Shown in pieces: positions 29,928 to 38,482 of a DNA stretch of 64,000 bases. Source of the DNA: Mycobacterium scrofulaceum (GTDB lineage: Bacteria > Actinomycetota > Actinomycetes > Mycobacteriales > Mycobacteriaceae); contig NZ_LZJW01000087.1 in NCBI RefSeq assembly GCF_001667885.1, positions 1 to 64,000 of the forward strand, in the 5' to 3' direction. A model generated the notes under the pieces. It ran no database searches. It was not told the origin of the DNA and was given only the letters and a program-made list of their open reading frames with translations. Position numbers and translations under genes: made by a program. Positions within the stretch are counted from its first letter, which is position 1, and the number at the start of each line of letters is the position of its first letter.

Positions 29928-32033
29928 TTACTGACCCGTCGCCTTCGCGATGATCTCCTTCGACACGTTGGCCGGTACTTCGGCGTACGAGTCGAACACC
30001 ATGGAGTAGTTCGCCCGGCCTTGGGTCTTGGACCTCAGGTCGCCGACGTAGCCGAACATCTCCGACAGCGGCACGTGCGCCCTGACGACGCGTGCACCGC
30101 TCCGCTCCTCCATGGCCTGGATCTGGCCACGGCGGGAGTTCAGGTCGCCGATCACATCGCCCATGTAGTCCTCGGGCGTGGTGACCTCGACGGCCATGAT
30201 CGGTTCCAGGATCACCGGTTGTGCTTGCTGCGCAGCCTTTTTCAGGACCTGCGAACCGGCGATCTTGAACGCCATCTCGGACGAGTCGACCTCGTGGAAG
30301 GCGCCGTCGAGCAGGGTGACCTTGAGGTTCACCAGCGGGTAGCCGGCCAGCACACCGTATTGCATGGCGTCCTGCGCCCCGGCGTCCACCGACGGGATGT
30401 ACTCCCGGGGGATGCGGCCACCGGTGACCTTGTTCTCGAACTCGTAGGTCGCACCGTCCTCGCCGGTGAACGGCTCGAGGTTGATGATCACCTTGGCGAA
30501 CTGGCCCGAGCCACCCGTCTGCTTCTTGTGGGTGAACTCGACGTTGTTCGCGGCGCGCTTGATGGTCTCCTTGTAGGCCACCTGCGGCTTACCGACGTTC
30601 GCCTCGACCTTGAACTCGCGGCGCATGCGGTCCACCAGGATGTCCAGGTGCAGCTCGCCCATCCCGCCGATCACGGTCTGGCCGGTCTCCTGGTCCAGGT
30701 GCACCTTGAACGTCGGGTCCTCCTCGGCGAGCTTCTGGATCGACAGCGACAGCTTCTCCTGGTCGCTCTTCGTCTTGGGCTCGATGGCCACCTCGATGAC
30801 CGGGTCCGGGAAGGTCATGGACTCGAGGACGACCTGGTCGTTCGGGTCGCTCAGGGTGTCACCGGTGGTGGTGTCCTTCAGACCGATCACCGCGTAGATG
30901 TGACCGGCCGAGGCGGTCTCCACCGGGTTCTCCTTGTTGGAGTGCATCTGGAACAGCTTGCCCAGCCGCTCCTTCTTGCCCTTCGTGGAGTTGATGACCT
31001 GGCTGCCGGAGTCGACCTTGCCCGAGTAGACCCGGACGTAGGTCAGCTTGCCGAAGAACGGGTGCGTGGCCACCTTGAACGCCAGCGCGGCGAACGGCTC
31101 GTCGGTCGACGGCTTGCGGATGACCTCGACGTCCTCCTTGCCCGGCGCGTGGCCGACGGCCGGGGGCACGTCCAGCGGCGAGGGCAGGTAGTCGATGACC
31201 GCGTCCAGCATCGGCTGGACGCCCTTGTTCTTGAACGCGCTGCCGCACAGGACCGGGTACGCCTCCGAGCTGATGGTCAGCTTGCGGATCGCGCCCTTGA
31301 TCTCCTCGACGGTCAGTTCCTCGCCGCCCAGGTACTTGTCCAGAAGCGCCTCGTCCGTCTCGGCGACGGCCTCGAGCAGCTTGGTGCGGTACTCGTCGGC
31401 CTTCTCCTGCAGGTCGGCCGGGATGTCGACGACGTCGTACTTCTCGCCGAGCTTGGCCTCGGGGCTCCACACCTTGGCCTTCATCTCGACCAGGTCGACG
31501 ACGCCGGAGAAGTCGCCCTCGGAGCCGACGGGCAGCTGGATCGGGATGACGTTGGCGCCCAGCCGCTCCTCCATGGTGCGGACCGAGAAGTAGAAGTCGG
31601 CGCCGATCTTGTCCATCTTGTTGACGAAGCAGATCCGCGGGACGTCGTACTTGTCGGCCTGCCGCCACACCTGCTCGGACTGGGGCTCGACGCCCTCCTT
31701 GCCGTCGAAGACGGCAACGGCACCGTCGAGCACGCGCAGGCTGCGCTCCACCTCGACGGTGAAGTCGACGTGGCCCGGGGTGTCGATGATGTTGATCTGG
31801 TTGTCGTTCCAGAAGCAGGTGGTAGCCGCGGAGGTGATGGTGATCCCCCGCTCCTGCTCCTGCTCCATCCAGTCCATGGTGGCGGCGCCGTCGTGCACCT
31901 CACCGATCTTGTAGCTGATACCGGTGTAGTAGAGGATGCGCTCGGTCGTCGTCGTTTTGCCGGCGTCGATGTGCGCCATGATGCCGATGTTGCGGACCTT
32001 GGTCAGGTCGGTCAGCACGTCCTTCTGTGCCAC
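29928..32033 (-). CDS. fusA: elongation factor G
   Basis: A 701-residue EF-G that drives ribosomal translocation. P-loop [13 protein letters not shown], then [22 protein letters not shown] and [10 protein letters not shown] mark the GTPase domain; domains II-V follow with [14 protein letters not shown] and a C-terminal [24 protein letters not shown] start at 32033 with GGGAAG upstream. Third gene of the str operon, 68 nt after rpsG. Confidence 0.99.
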   Translation of the reverse strand: MAQKDVLTDLTKVRNIGIMAHIDAGKTTTTERILYYTGISYKIGEVHDGAATMDWMEQEQERGITITSAATTCFWNDNQINIIDTPGHVDFTVEVERSLRVLDGAVAVFDGKEGVEPQSEQVWRQADKYDVPRICFVNKMDKIGADFYFSVRTMEERLGANVIPIQLPVGSEGDFSGVVDLVEMKAKVWSPEAKLGEKYDVVDIPADLQEKADEYRTKLLEAVAETDEALLDKYLGGEELTVEEIKGAIRKLTISSEAYPVLCGSAFKNKGVQPMLDAVIDYLPSPLDVPPAVGHAPGKEDVEVIRKPSTDEPFAALAFKVATHPFFGKLTYVRVYSGKVDSGSQVINSTKGKKERLGKLFQMHSNKENPVETASAGHIYAVIGLKDTTTGDTLSDPNDQVVLESMTFPDPVIEVAIEPKTKSDQEKLSLSIQKLAEEDPTFKVHLDQETGQTVIGGMGELHLDILVDRMRREFKVEANVGKPQVAYKETIKRAANNVEFTHKKQTGGSGQFAKVIINLEPFTGEDGATYEFENKVTGGRIPREYIPSVDAGAQDAMQYGVLAGYPLVNLKVTLLDGAFHEVDSSEMAFKIAGSQVLKKAAQQAQPVILEPIMAVEVTTPEDYMGDVIGDLNSRRGQIQAMEERSGARVVRAHVPLSEMFGYVGDLRSKTQGRANYSMVFDSYAEVPANVSKEIIAKATGQ

Positions 32034-32101
32034 AGAAGTCTTCCCACTCTTTCGATTGCTTGGTTGCTGTCGTGTGCGCGCCGGCGACTATGCCGGCGTG
32101 A

Positions 32102-32572
32102 TCACCAGCGATAGTGCGCGAAGGCGCGGTTTGCCTCGGCCATCTTGTGGGTGTCCTCGCGCCGTTTGACGGAGGCCCCCAGGCCGTTGCTGGCGTCCAG
32201 GATCTCGTTCGCCAGCCGCTCGACCATCGTCTTCTCCCGGCGCTGCCGCGAGAAGCTGACAAGCCAGCGCAGCGCCAGCGTGGTGGACCGGTCCGGACGG
32301 ACCTCGACCGGCACCTGGTAGGTCGCACCACCGACGCGGCGGCTGCGCACTTCCAGCGCGGGCTTGACGTTGTCGAGAGCACGCTTGAGCGTGATCACGG
32401 GGTCAGTACCTGTCTTTTCCCGGGCGTTCTCAAGCGCACCATAAACAATGCGCTCGGCCAGCGATTTCTTCCCCTGCAGCAGAACTTTGTTCACCAGCTG
32501 GGTGACCAGCTGCGATCCGTAGACCGGGTCGTTGACCAGCGGACGCTTGGGCGCGGGCCCCTTGCGCGGCAT
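32102..32572 (-). CDS. rpsG: 30S ribosomal protein S7
   Basis: A 156-residue S7 that nucleates assembly of the small-subunit head. [47 protein letters not shown] and ALRWLV are diagnostic. ATG 32572 shares its first base with the rpsL TAA stop (TAATG). The longer frame extending through rpsL is spurious. Confidence 0.98.
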   Translation of the reverse strand: MPRKGPAPKRPLVNDPVYGSQLVTQLVNKVLLQGKKSLAERIVYGALENAREKTGTDPVITLKRALDNVKPALEVRSRRVGGATYQVPVEVRPDRSTTLALRWLVSFSRQRREKTMVERLANEILDASNGLGASVKRREDTHKMAEANRAFAHYRW

Positions 32573-32946
32573 TAGCTCTTCTCCTTCTTCGCGCCGTAAC
32601 GGCTGCGGGCCTGCTTGCGGTTCTTGACGCCCTGGGTGTCGAGCGAACCGCGGATGATCTTGTAGCGCACGCCGGGCAGGTCCTTCACTCGGCCACCGCG
32701 CACCAGCACCATCGAGTGCTCCTGCAGGTTGTGGCCCTCGCCCGGGATGTAGGCGGTGACCTCGACCTGGCTCGTCAGCTTCACGCGCGCGACCTTCCGA
32801 AGCGCCGAGTTCGGCTTCTTCGGGGTGGTGGTGTACACGCGAGTGCATACGCCACGGCGCTGCGGGCTGCCCTTCAGGGCCGCGGTCTTGACCTTGGCGA
32901 TCTTGTCGCGGCGACCCTTGCGGACCAGCTGCTGAATGGTTGGCAT
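32572..32946 (-). CDS. rpsL: 30S ribosomal protein S12
   Basis: A 124-residue S12 at the decoding centre. [11 protein letters not shown] starts the protein; [13 protein letters not shown] and [25 protein letters not shown] follow. Lys43 and Lys88, the sites of streptomycin-resistance mutations, are both Lys, the susceptible state. First gene of the str operon with a leader of about 200 nt. The SD is weak (AGAAAG). Confidence 0.99.
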
Positions 32947-33154
32947 CTAGGCGGCTTTCTGTGTTCGTGTTTTGCGTCTGTCGGCGGTTCTCAAGTCTTC
33001 GTACTGCGGTTATGCCCGGTCGCACTACCCCGCGGCCGGGTGTGTCGCACGCGTTGCGCACCGGAGGGGGATCCGATGCATCGTGGACATGCGAATTCGC
33101 CCGGCATCCACTTCCTTACGGTTAGGCGCCGTAAGCCGCCAGGCACGAGCCTCC

Positions 33155-33184
33155 ACAATACCCGCCGGCGGTCTCGCAGGTCAA
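33155..33184 (-). promoter_or_regulatory. str operon (rpsL) promoter
   Basis: On the minus strand TTGACC (33184-33179), an 18-base spacer, then TATTGT (33160-33155). The -35 matches 5 of 6 consensus bases. The start point would be about 33148, giving a leader of about 200 nt. The 57-bp repeats begin 8 bases upstream of the -35. The remaining interval 32947-33154 has no gene. Confidence 0.65.
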
Positions 33185-33191
33185 AGCGGCG

Positions 33192-33362
33192 GCCCAGCGA
33201 CGATCGCGAGCCCGGCGCCGCCGGGTGAAGCGGGTCGTCGCCATCAAAGCCCAGCGGTGATCGCGAGCCCGGCGCCGCCGGGTGAAGCGGGTCGTCGCCA
33301 TCGAAGCCCAGCGGCGATCGCGAGCCCGGCGCGGCCGGGTGAAGCGGGTCGTCGCCATCAAA
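33192..33362. repeat. three-copy 57-bp tandem repeat (MIRU/VNTR-like)
   Basis: Three head-to-tail copies start at 33192, 33249 and 33306, each 57 bp, differing at only a few positions. The unit contains CGATCGCGAGCCCGGCG and GGGTGAAGCGGGTCGTCGCC. This resembles mycobacterial MIRU elements. The array fills the gap between the tetR stop and the str promoter. It is read through in frame because 57 is a multiple of 3, which produces artefactual open frames. Confidence 0.93.
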
Positions 33363-33363
33363 G

Positions 33364-34008
33364 CTAGCCCCGGGCGCCGTCGTGGGTGACGCGCCGTTCC
33401 AGACCCGCCGCCAGGCGCAGCACCATGTCCGAGAACAGCGCGTCGGTGTCGATGTCGTCCATGACACCGGTCATCTCCAGCAGCACGAAGCCGTGCAGGG
33501 CGGACCAGAACTCCAGGGCCGCGTAGAAGGCCTCGTCGCCGTCGAGACCGTAGGAGGACAGCACCGCGATCACCGGGGCGGCCGCGCCCCGGGTCGCCGC
33601 GGTGTATTCGGGGTCGTCGCCGCCCAGCGGCATCCGGGTGAACGCCGAGTACCGGCCGGGGTGGTGATGCGCGTAGCTGCGGTAGGCGCCCGCCATGACC
33701 AGCACCGCGTCGTCGCGGGCGCGGCCCTCGCCGACCCTGTTGAGCATCGTGATGATGTCGTCGATGACGCGGATCCGCACGGCGCGGCGCAGGTCCTCCA
33801 GGCTGTCGACGTGGTTGTAGAGCGACGGGCCCTTGGTGCCCAGCTGCGTCGCCAGCGCGTTGATGGTGAGGGCGTCCCAGCCCTCCCGGTCCAGGAAGGT
33901 CAGCGCCCCGTCGATGATGCCCTCGCGGCTCAGCTTGGCCGGGCGGGAGCCGGTCCGCCCCGCGCGCGGGCGCCCGGCCGCCGTCGGCGTTTCGGGCTGA
34001 GCTGCCAT
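33364..34008 (-). CDS. TetR/AcrR-family regulator
   Basis: A 214-residue regulator equivalent to Rv0681. After a Pro/Arg-rich N-terminus, the HTH covers REGIIDGALTFLDREGWDALTINALATQLGTKGPSLYNHVDSLEDL. The C-terminal ligand domain contains HHHPGRYSAFTRMPLGGDDPEY and FWSALHGFVLLEM, like the TetR_C_33/WHG group. It is divergent from the DUF3060 gene; an AACTA-N7-TAGTT palindrome lies in its upstream region. Targets unknown. Its stop codon directly abuts the 57-bp repeats. Confidence 0.9.
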   Translation of the reverse strand: MAAQPETPTAAGRPRAGRTGSRPAKLSREGIIDGALTFLDREGWDALTINALATQLGTKGPSLYNHVDSLEDLRRAVRIRVIDDIITMLNRVGEGRARDDAVLVMAGAYRSYAHHHPGRYSAFTRMPLGGDDPEYTAATRGAAAPVIAVLSSYGLDGDEAFYAALEFWSALHGFVLLEMTGVMDDIDTDALFSDMVLRLAAGLERRVTHDGARG

Positions 34009-34042
34009 GGCGGGCCCTTCGCTTGGGATGTTCGGAATGCTT

Positions 34043-34059
34043 AACTAATGACTCTAGTT
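34043..34059. promoter_or_regulatory. possible TetR autoregulatory palindrome
   Basis: AACTA-ATGACTC-TAGTT is a 5-bp inverted repeat with a 7-bp spacer, 35 bases upstream of the tetR start and 86 bases from the divergent DUF3060 gene. A short operator is plausible but the arms are small. Confidence 0.33.
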
Positions 34060-34144
34060 GACGCCGGTCGCGAAACTATTTCCGCCATGGCCGGATGGAC
34101 GTAATCTCAGTCCAGCTGATTTCCCGTCACAAAGGGGGCCCGCA

Positions 34145-34513
34145 GTGCACTGGACGACCGTCGCCGGGTCGCTGGCTACCTGTGTCATCACCGTCGCCGC
34201 AACCCCCTCCCCCGCCGCGCACGCCAAGAACGGCGACACCCACATCGTCGGCCAGGGCATCCAGCAGACGCTGGACTGCAACGACGCCACGCTGTTCGTC
34301 AACGGCTCCTTCAACAACGTCACGGCGCTGGGCAACTGCTACGCGGTGACGGTGATGGGCTCGTCCAACACGGTCGTCGCCGATTCGGTCTCGCACGACA
34401 TCACCGTCTACGGCTACGACCAGACGGTGTTCTTCCACAACGGCGCGCCGGTCCTCTGGGACCGCGGCCGCGAGCTGGGCATGACCAACCGGCTCCAGCA
34501 GGTGCCCGGCTAG
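34145..34513 (+). CDS. secreted DUF3060 protein
   Basis: A 122-residue exported protein equivalent to Rv0680c. The signal peptide spans about residues 1-27 (VAGSLATCVITVAATPSPAAHA). The mature part is a DUF3060 beta-rich repeat: LDCNDATLFVNGSFNNVTALGNC, VMGSSNTVVAD and VYGYDQTVFFHNGAP. GTG 34145 is chosen because AAAGGGGG lies upstream and it places the signal peptide at the terminus. Two cysteines could form a disulfide outside the cytoplasm. Function unknown. It is followed 44 nt later by a paralogous lipoprotein. Confidence 0.8.
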   Translation: MHWTTVAGSLATCVITVAATPSPAAHAKNGDTHIVGQGIQQTLDCNDATLFVNGSFNNVTALGNCYAVTVMGSSNTVVADSVSHDITVYGYDQTVFFHNGAPVLWDRGRELGMTNRLQQVPG

Positions 34514-34557
34514 GCCCGGCAACACATCACCATCCAACCGAGGGGAATCGAGGAACA

Positions 34558-35046
34558 TTGTCCGCCCGCATCTTTGACCGCCCCTCGGGGCTGATCGCGC
34601 TCACCGTGGCCCCGGCCGTCGCGGCCGTGTTGGTGGCCGGCTGCAGCTCGACGGCAAACCCGCCCGCGGGTTCCAGCACGACCACCAAGAGCAGCCCGAC
34701 GACGACGACAAGCGCCGGGGCGGCCACCACGACGCAGTCGGGCGGGGCCAGCACCACCGCGTCGGTCGAGATCGGCAACACGCTCACCTACGGGTCGATG
34801 GGCACCACCGCGACGCTTGACTGCGCCAGCGGCAAGTCGCTGAACGTGGGCGGTTCGGACAACACGCTCACCATCACCGGCTCCTGCGCGACGGTGACGG
34901 TCGGCGGCGCGAACAACAAGATCACCCTGGACAAGGTGGACACCCGGATCAGCGTGATCGGGTTCAACAACACCATCACCTACAAGGATGGAGCGCCCAA
35001 GGTCGACAACCTTGGCTCGGGCAACACGATCACCAAGGGCGGCTGA
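34558..35046 (+). CDS. DUF3060 lipoprotein, threonine-rich
   Basis: A 162-residue lipoprotein equivalent to Rv0679c. TTG start, signal peptide ending LVAGC, then a Thr/Ser-rich linker (about residues 35-75) and a DUF3060 domain with repeats of the type GGSDNTLTITGSC, GANNKITLDKV and GFNNTITYKDGAP. The domain matches the preceding secreted protein, so the pair arose by duplication. SD GAGGA is close to TTG. Likely envelope-anchored; role unknown. Confidence 0.83.
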   Translation: MSARIFDRPSGLIALTVAPAVAAVLVAGCSSTANPPAGSSTTTKSSPTTTTSAGAATTTQSGGASTTASVEIGNTLTYGSMGTTATLDCASGKSLNVGGSDNTLTITGSCATVTVGGANNKITLDKVDTRISVIGFNNTITYKDGAPKVDNLGSGNTITKGG

Positions 35047-35062
35047 CCGCCGGCCGGCCTCA

Positions 35063-35123
35063 CGCGACACGTAAACCATGGCGACGACACGCCGGGTCGA
35101 GCCGCCATGGTTTATGTCTCGCG
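35063..35123. repeat. 21-bp inverted repeat downstream of the DUF3060 lipoprotein
   Basis: Arms 35063-35083 and 35103-35123 match at 19 of 21 positions in inverted orientation, around a 19-bp spacer; the inner 12 bases (TAAACCATGGCG and its complement) pair perfectly. It begins 17 bases after the lipoprotein stop. A strong hairpin terminator is possible, but no T-tract follows; a protein-binding site for the downstream DUF732 gene is the alternative. Confidence 0.8.
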
Positions 35124-35274
35124 CAATTCCCGGACGCGGCAGCGCGGCGCCGTTGCGCCACAACCGATTTCATACCGGGACCGCCGCGGCCGGGCACCTG
35201 AACGCGCCGCGCGGTGCCGAGGTGCCTGGAGCGGGGCGCGGGCATATGATGATGCCGGCAGAACGGAACCCAGC

Positions 35275-36039
35275 ATGTTCACCAGTACCACCATTCGCGC
35301 CGGCGCAATGGTCGCGGCCATCGCGGTACTGATCGGCGTCGTGCTGCTCCCCCACGGCGCCGCGGCGGCCGACCCCAACCCCGACGATCAGTTCGTGGCG
35401 CTGCTGGACCAAAAGGGCATCCCCGCCCTCGAAAACGTGCCCAGCCTCATCGCCACGGCCCATCGGGTCTGTCGCCAGCTCGACGGCGGAATGCCGGTGG
35501 ACGGCGTGGTCGACGACATGAGGGAACGCGCGTTCAAAGCCAACTCGTCCGGCGGCCCTTACCCGGCCGACCGCGTCGCGCGCACCATCGCGCGCTTCAT
35601 CTCCGCCGCCGTCGAGGCGTACTGCCCGAACGATCAGCCGAAGATCGCTTCGCTCCAAGGCATGGCGAATGCCCTGCCCGGCGCGACCGAGCCGGCGCCG
35701 CGGATCACCGCGTTGCACGTGATCGGCGTCGCGTCGCAGACACCGACGGGCGAAGTCTGCCTGGCGGGCTGCGGCGCGTTGCCCGTGGGGGAAACCGCCC
35801 CGCCGGAGCCACCCCAACTGCCGCCGCCACCGCCGCCCACCGCACAGAACTTGGCGCCGCCCCGACCGGTCGTGACGCCGTCTCCACCGCAACAACCGCC
35901 GCCGCCGCAGCAGGCACCGCAGCCTGGGCCGCAACAGGGGCCGCCGGCCGCCCCCGCGCCGGGGGGCCCTCCCGGCAGTGGCGGCGCCGATCCGGAGCCC
36001 CCGCCGGGGCCGCCCGGCCGGGTGCGGTTGGCACCGTAA
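35275..36039 (+). CDS. secreted DUF732 protein with proline-rich tail
   Basis: A 254-residue exported protein. The signal peptide ends near residue 33 (PHGAAAA), followed by a DUF732 domain with FVALLDQKGIPALENVPSLIATAHRVCRQLDGG and three conserved cysteines. The C-terminal 80 residues are Pro/Gln/Gly-rich and presumably extended in the cell wall. ATG 35275 is chosen for the signal peptide; a longer open frame begins inside the inverted repeat. In M. tuberculosis mmpS5-mmpL5-Rv0678 occupy this slot, so this gene replaces them. Function unknown. Confidence 0.83.
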   Translation: MFTSTTIRAGAMVAAIAVLIGVVLLPHGAAAADPNPDDQFVALLDQKGIPALENVPSLIATAHRVCRQLDGGMPVDGVVDDMRERAFKANSSGGPYPADRVARTIARFISAAVEAYCPNDQPKIASLQGMANALPGATEPAPRITALHVIGVASQTPTGEVCLAGCGALPVGETAPPEPPQLPPPPPPTAQNLAPPRPVVTPSPPQQPPPPQQAPQPGPQQGPPAAPAPGGPPGSGGADPEPPPGPPGRVRLAP

Positions 36040-36048
36040 CCGATCGAG

Positions 36049-36816
36049 CTAGCTTGCGGGAGCCCCGTGCCTGCCCGCGCCCGCGGCGAACCGTCCCGCT
36101 CCTTCGTTCGCTTCGGCGGCGACGCGGGAGATGCTGGCGAATTCGAAGTCGATTGCCTCGGATTCCGTTGTCCCCCATTGGTGTAGCGCCGAGAGCCGGT
36201 CGGACCGCAGGCACTGCTGCGGCAGCGCGGCCAGCTGCGCCGCCAGTTCCTCGGCCGCCTGCCGCGCCTGACCGTTGGGCACGACGCGGTTGGCCAGACC
36301 CATCGCGAGCGCTTCGTCGGCCTTGACGCCGCGGCCGGTGAGGATCATGTCCATCGCGCGGCTGTGTCCGATCAGCCGCGGCAGCCGCACCGTGCCGCCG
36401 TCGATCAGCGGCACTCCCCAGCGGCGGCAGTACACGCCGAACACGGCGTCCTCCTCGGCCACCCGCAGGTCGCACCAGACGGCCAACTCCAGACCCCCGG
36501 CGACCGCGAAGCCGCTGACGGCGGCGATCACCGGCTTGGACAACACCATTCGCGTCGGCCCCATCGGGCCCGGGCCCGTGCGGTGCACGGCGTTGGCGTC
36601 CGGCGTGCCGAAGGCCTTCAAATCGGCGCCGGCACAGAAGGTTCCACCGTCTCCCCACAACACGGCGACCGAGGCGGTGTCGTCGCGGTCGAATTCGTCG
36701 AACGCCGCGTAGAGCGCGGCGGCCGTGGGGCCGTTGACGGCGTTGCGGGCGGCCGGCCGGTTCAGGATCACCGTCGTCACCGGGCCGTTGCGTTCGATGC
36801 GCACTTCGTCGCTCAT
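36049..36816 (-). CDS. echA5: enoyl-CoA hydratase/isomerase family protein (EchA5-like)
   Basis: A 255-residue crotonase-fold protein. The oxyanion-hole segments are FCAGADLKAFG near residue 62 and SGFAVAGGLELAVWCDLRVA near residue 105. The glutamate usually seen at the second catalytic position is present in the ELAVW/AEEDAV region, but exact assignment needs an alignment. ATG overlaps the PaaX-like stop by 4 nt, so the two are coupled. By position it matches Rv0675. It probably acts in fatty-acyl or aromatic-acid beta-oxidation. Confidence 0.9.
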   Translation of the reverse strand: MSDEVRIERNGPVTTVILNRPAARNAVNGPTAAALYAAFDEFDRDDTASVAVLWGDGGTFCAGADLKAFGTPDANAVHRTGPGPMGPTRMVLSKPVIAAVSGFAVAGGLELAVWCDLRVAEEDAVFGVYCRRWGVPLIDGGTVRLPRLIGHSRAMDMILTGRGVKADEALAMGLANRVVPNGQARQAAEELAAQLAALPQQCLRSDRLSALHQWGTTESEAIDFEFASISRVAAEANEGAGRFAAGAGRHGAPAS

Positions 36817-37532
36817 TTTGCCTCCGCGAATAGTGGTTCCCGCCGCTGCAGCAGCTCAGTGGCGAAGTCATGGTAGGCCGCACGCAGCCGCGCGCCGGGC
36901 CAGTCGGCGGGCAGCAGTTCGTCGGGCAGCACGGGGTCGGTGAGCAGGTGTCGCACCGTCGCGGCGGCCACCACGAACCGGGCGGGAATGTCCGGCGCGG
37001 CGGACATTTCGTCGAGCAGCTGGTTACCGGCCCTGGCCCACCCCGGCAGGTCCCACAGCTGGGCGGCGAGCTCGGCGGCGTCGTCGACGTGCGCCCGCAG
37101 GACCCGCACGCGGGCGTCGATCTCGGGATCGAGGTCCAGCTCCAGATTGTCGGGGCGCATCCACACGCCCTCGCGTAGTTCACCGAAGCGCTTGCCGTGC
37201 ATGGTGTTCCGCAGCGCGGCCCGGGTGCGCGCGTCGCCGCCCACGCTGGTCACGATCAGCGTGACCCACTCCCCGCCCCATGGGCGCACCCGTGGGTCGA
37301 TGGCGTCGTCCTGGCGTCGCTGCCGGGCCAGCAGGCGATCGGAGAGCCGATAGCCGTCGGCGGAGCGGATCAGGTCACCGGCGCCGACCATGCGGGTCAA
37401 CGCCACCCGCAGGGTCGTCTCCTTGATGCCGAAATCCGCGGTAAGCCTGACCAATTCGCTGGCCCGCGCGTGCGCGGGGTGGGCCCCCAGCAGCACGCTG
37501 AGCACCACCGATCGGGCCGTCATGGGGGCCAT
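36813..37532 (-). CDS. PaaX-like transcriptional regulator
   Basis: A 239-residue protein of the PaaX family, equivalent to Rv0674. The N-terminal winged helix includes ELVRLTADFGIKETTLRVALTRMVGAGDLIRSADGYRLSDRLL. PaaX represses phenylacetate catabolism in other bacteria through phenylacetyl-CoA; by analogy it may sense an acyl-CoA made by the adjacent enzymes, an inference. Start is ATG 37532, with ATG 37523 also possible. It lies 3 nt after echA4 and overlaps echA5. Confidence 0.88.
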   Translation of the reverse strand: MAPMTARSVVLSVLLGAHPAHARASELVRLTADFGIKETTLRVALTRMVGAGDLIRSADGYRLSDRLLARQRRQDDAIDPRVRPWGGEWVTLIVTSVGGDARTRAALRNTMHGKRFGELREGVWMRPDNLELDLDPEIDARVRVLRAHVDDAAELAAQLWDLPGWARAGNQLLDEMSAAPDIPARFVVAAATVRHLLTDPVLPDELLPADWPGARLRAAYHDFATELLQRREPLFAEAK

Positions 37533-37535
37533 GGG

Positions 37536-38474
37536 TTAGACCTGTGACGCGCGGCGGCCGTAGTCCCCGAAGGGCTCGTCGCGGTGCCGCACCGCTTCCC
37601 GGAAGCCGTGTTCGGTGGCGTCGGCGACGAAGGCGTGGCCTTCCGGGGTGTGCCGGGCGACACCGTCGAACACGGTGCTGACCATCCGGCTGGTGGCCAC
37701 CCCCTGTTGCAACAGGGCCGAATTCAGCGCGAGCTTGACCATGATCAGCTGGTTGACCGGCACCGCGGCGATCCGCTGCACCAGCCGCTCGGTGCGCTCG
37801 TCAAGGTCCTTCGGATCCGGCGCCTCGACCGCAAGGCCCCATTCGGCGGCCTGCGCGCCGGTGATGCAGTCGCCGGTGAACAGCAGGCGCTTGGCGCGCT
37901 GGTCGCCCAGCCGGTGCGCCCACAGGCCCGCCGCCGGCACGCCCCACACCCGGGTCGGCGGGTAGCCGATCTTGGCGTCGGCGGCGGCGATCACCTGGTC
38001 GGCGTGCAGCGCGATGTCGGTGCCGCCGGCCACGCAGTAGCCGTGGATCTTGACCACCGTCGGCTTGTCGGCGTGCATCAGGCTGGCGAAACCACGCACG
38101 AACCGGCTCATCATCTGGTAGTCGATCATCGGGTCCCACGGCTGATCGGGTAAGTGGTTGACCGCCTGGGTCTTTCCGCTGAGCACGGTGCCCGCATAGC
38201 CGCCGGTGCCACCGGCCGAGCCGGTGCGGTCGGCGTACGCGCTCAAATCGAAACCGGCGCAGAAGCCCTCGCCGCGGCCCGACACCAGGATCACGTGCAC
38301 GTTGGGATCCAGGTCGGCCCGTTCGACGAGCGCCGAGAGCTCCAGCGGGGTGTCCGCGACGATCGCGTTGCCCTTCTCCGGCCGGTTGAAGGTGATCCGG
38401 GCGACCCGGTCGGTGACCTCGTAGGTCATCGTCTTCAGGTTGTCGAAGTCGACGGGCCTGATCGCGTGAGTCAT
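37536..38474 (-). CDS. echA4: enoyl-CoA hydratase EchA4
   Basis: A 312-residue crotonase-family enzyme, the length I recall for Rv0673. ITFNRPEKGNAIVADTPLELSALVERAD and GRGEGFCAGFDLSAYADR mark the acyl-CoA/oxyanion region; IHGYCVAGGTDIALHADQVIAA marks the second loop. An insertion of about 45 residues after residue 85 is characteristic of this subgroup. ATG 38474 lies 8 nt after the fadE8 stop; the longer frame is spurious. Confidence 0.92.
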   Translation of the reverse strand: MTHAIRPVDFDNLKTMTYEVTDRVARITFNRPEKGNAIVADTPLELSALVERADLDPNVHVILVSGRGEGFCAGFDLSAYADRTGSAGGTGGYAGTVLSGKTQAVNHLPDQPWDPMIDYQMMSRFVRGFASLMHADKPTVVKIHGYCVAGGTDIALHADQVIAAADAKIGYPPTRVWGVPAAGLWAHRLGDQRAKRLLFTGDCITGAQAAEWGLAVEAPDPKDLDERTERLVQRIAAVPVNQLIMVKLALNSALLQQGVATSRMVSTVFDGVARHTPEGHAFVADATEHGFREAVRHRDEPFGDYGRRASQV

Positions 38475-38482
38475 GTTGCGGC

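Noticed and set aside
30021-32114. 697-residue plus-strand frame
   Set aside because: Antisense of fusA; Asp/Val/Leu/His-rich shadow.
33192-33362. CRISPR array
   Set aside because: Units are contiguous tandem copies without unique spacers and no cas genes lie nearby.
32991-33467. 158-residue minus-strand frame with a 19-residue repeat
   Set aside because: It is the translation of the 57-bp tandem array, which stays open because 57 is divisible by three. It overlaps the tetR end and lacks a ribosome-binding site.
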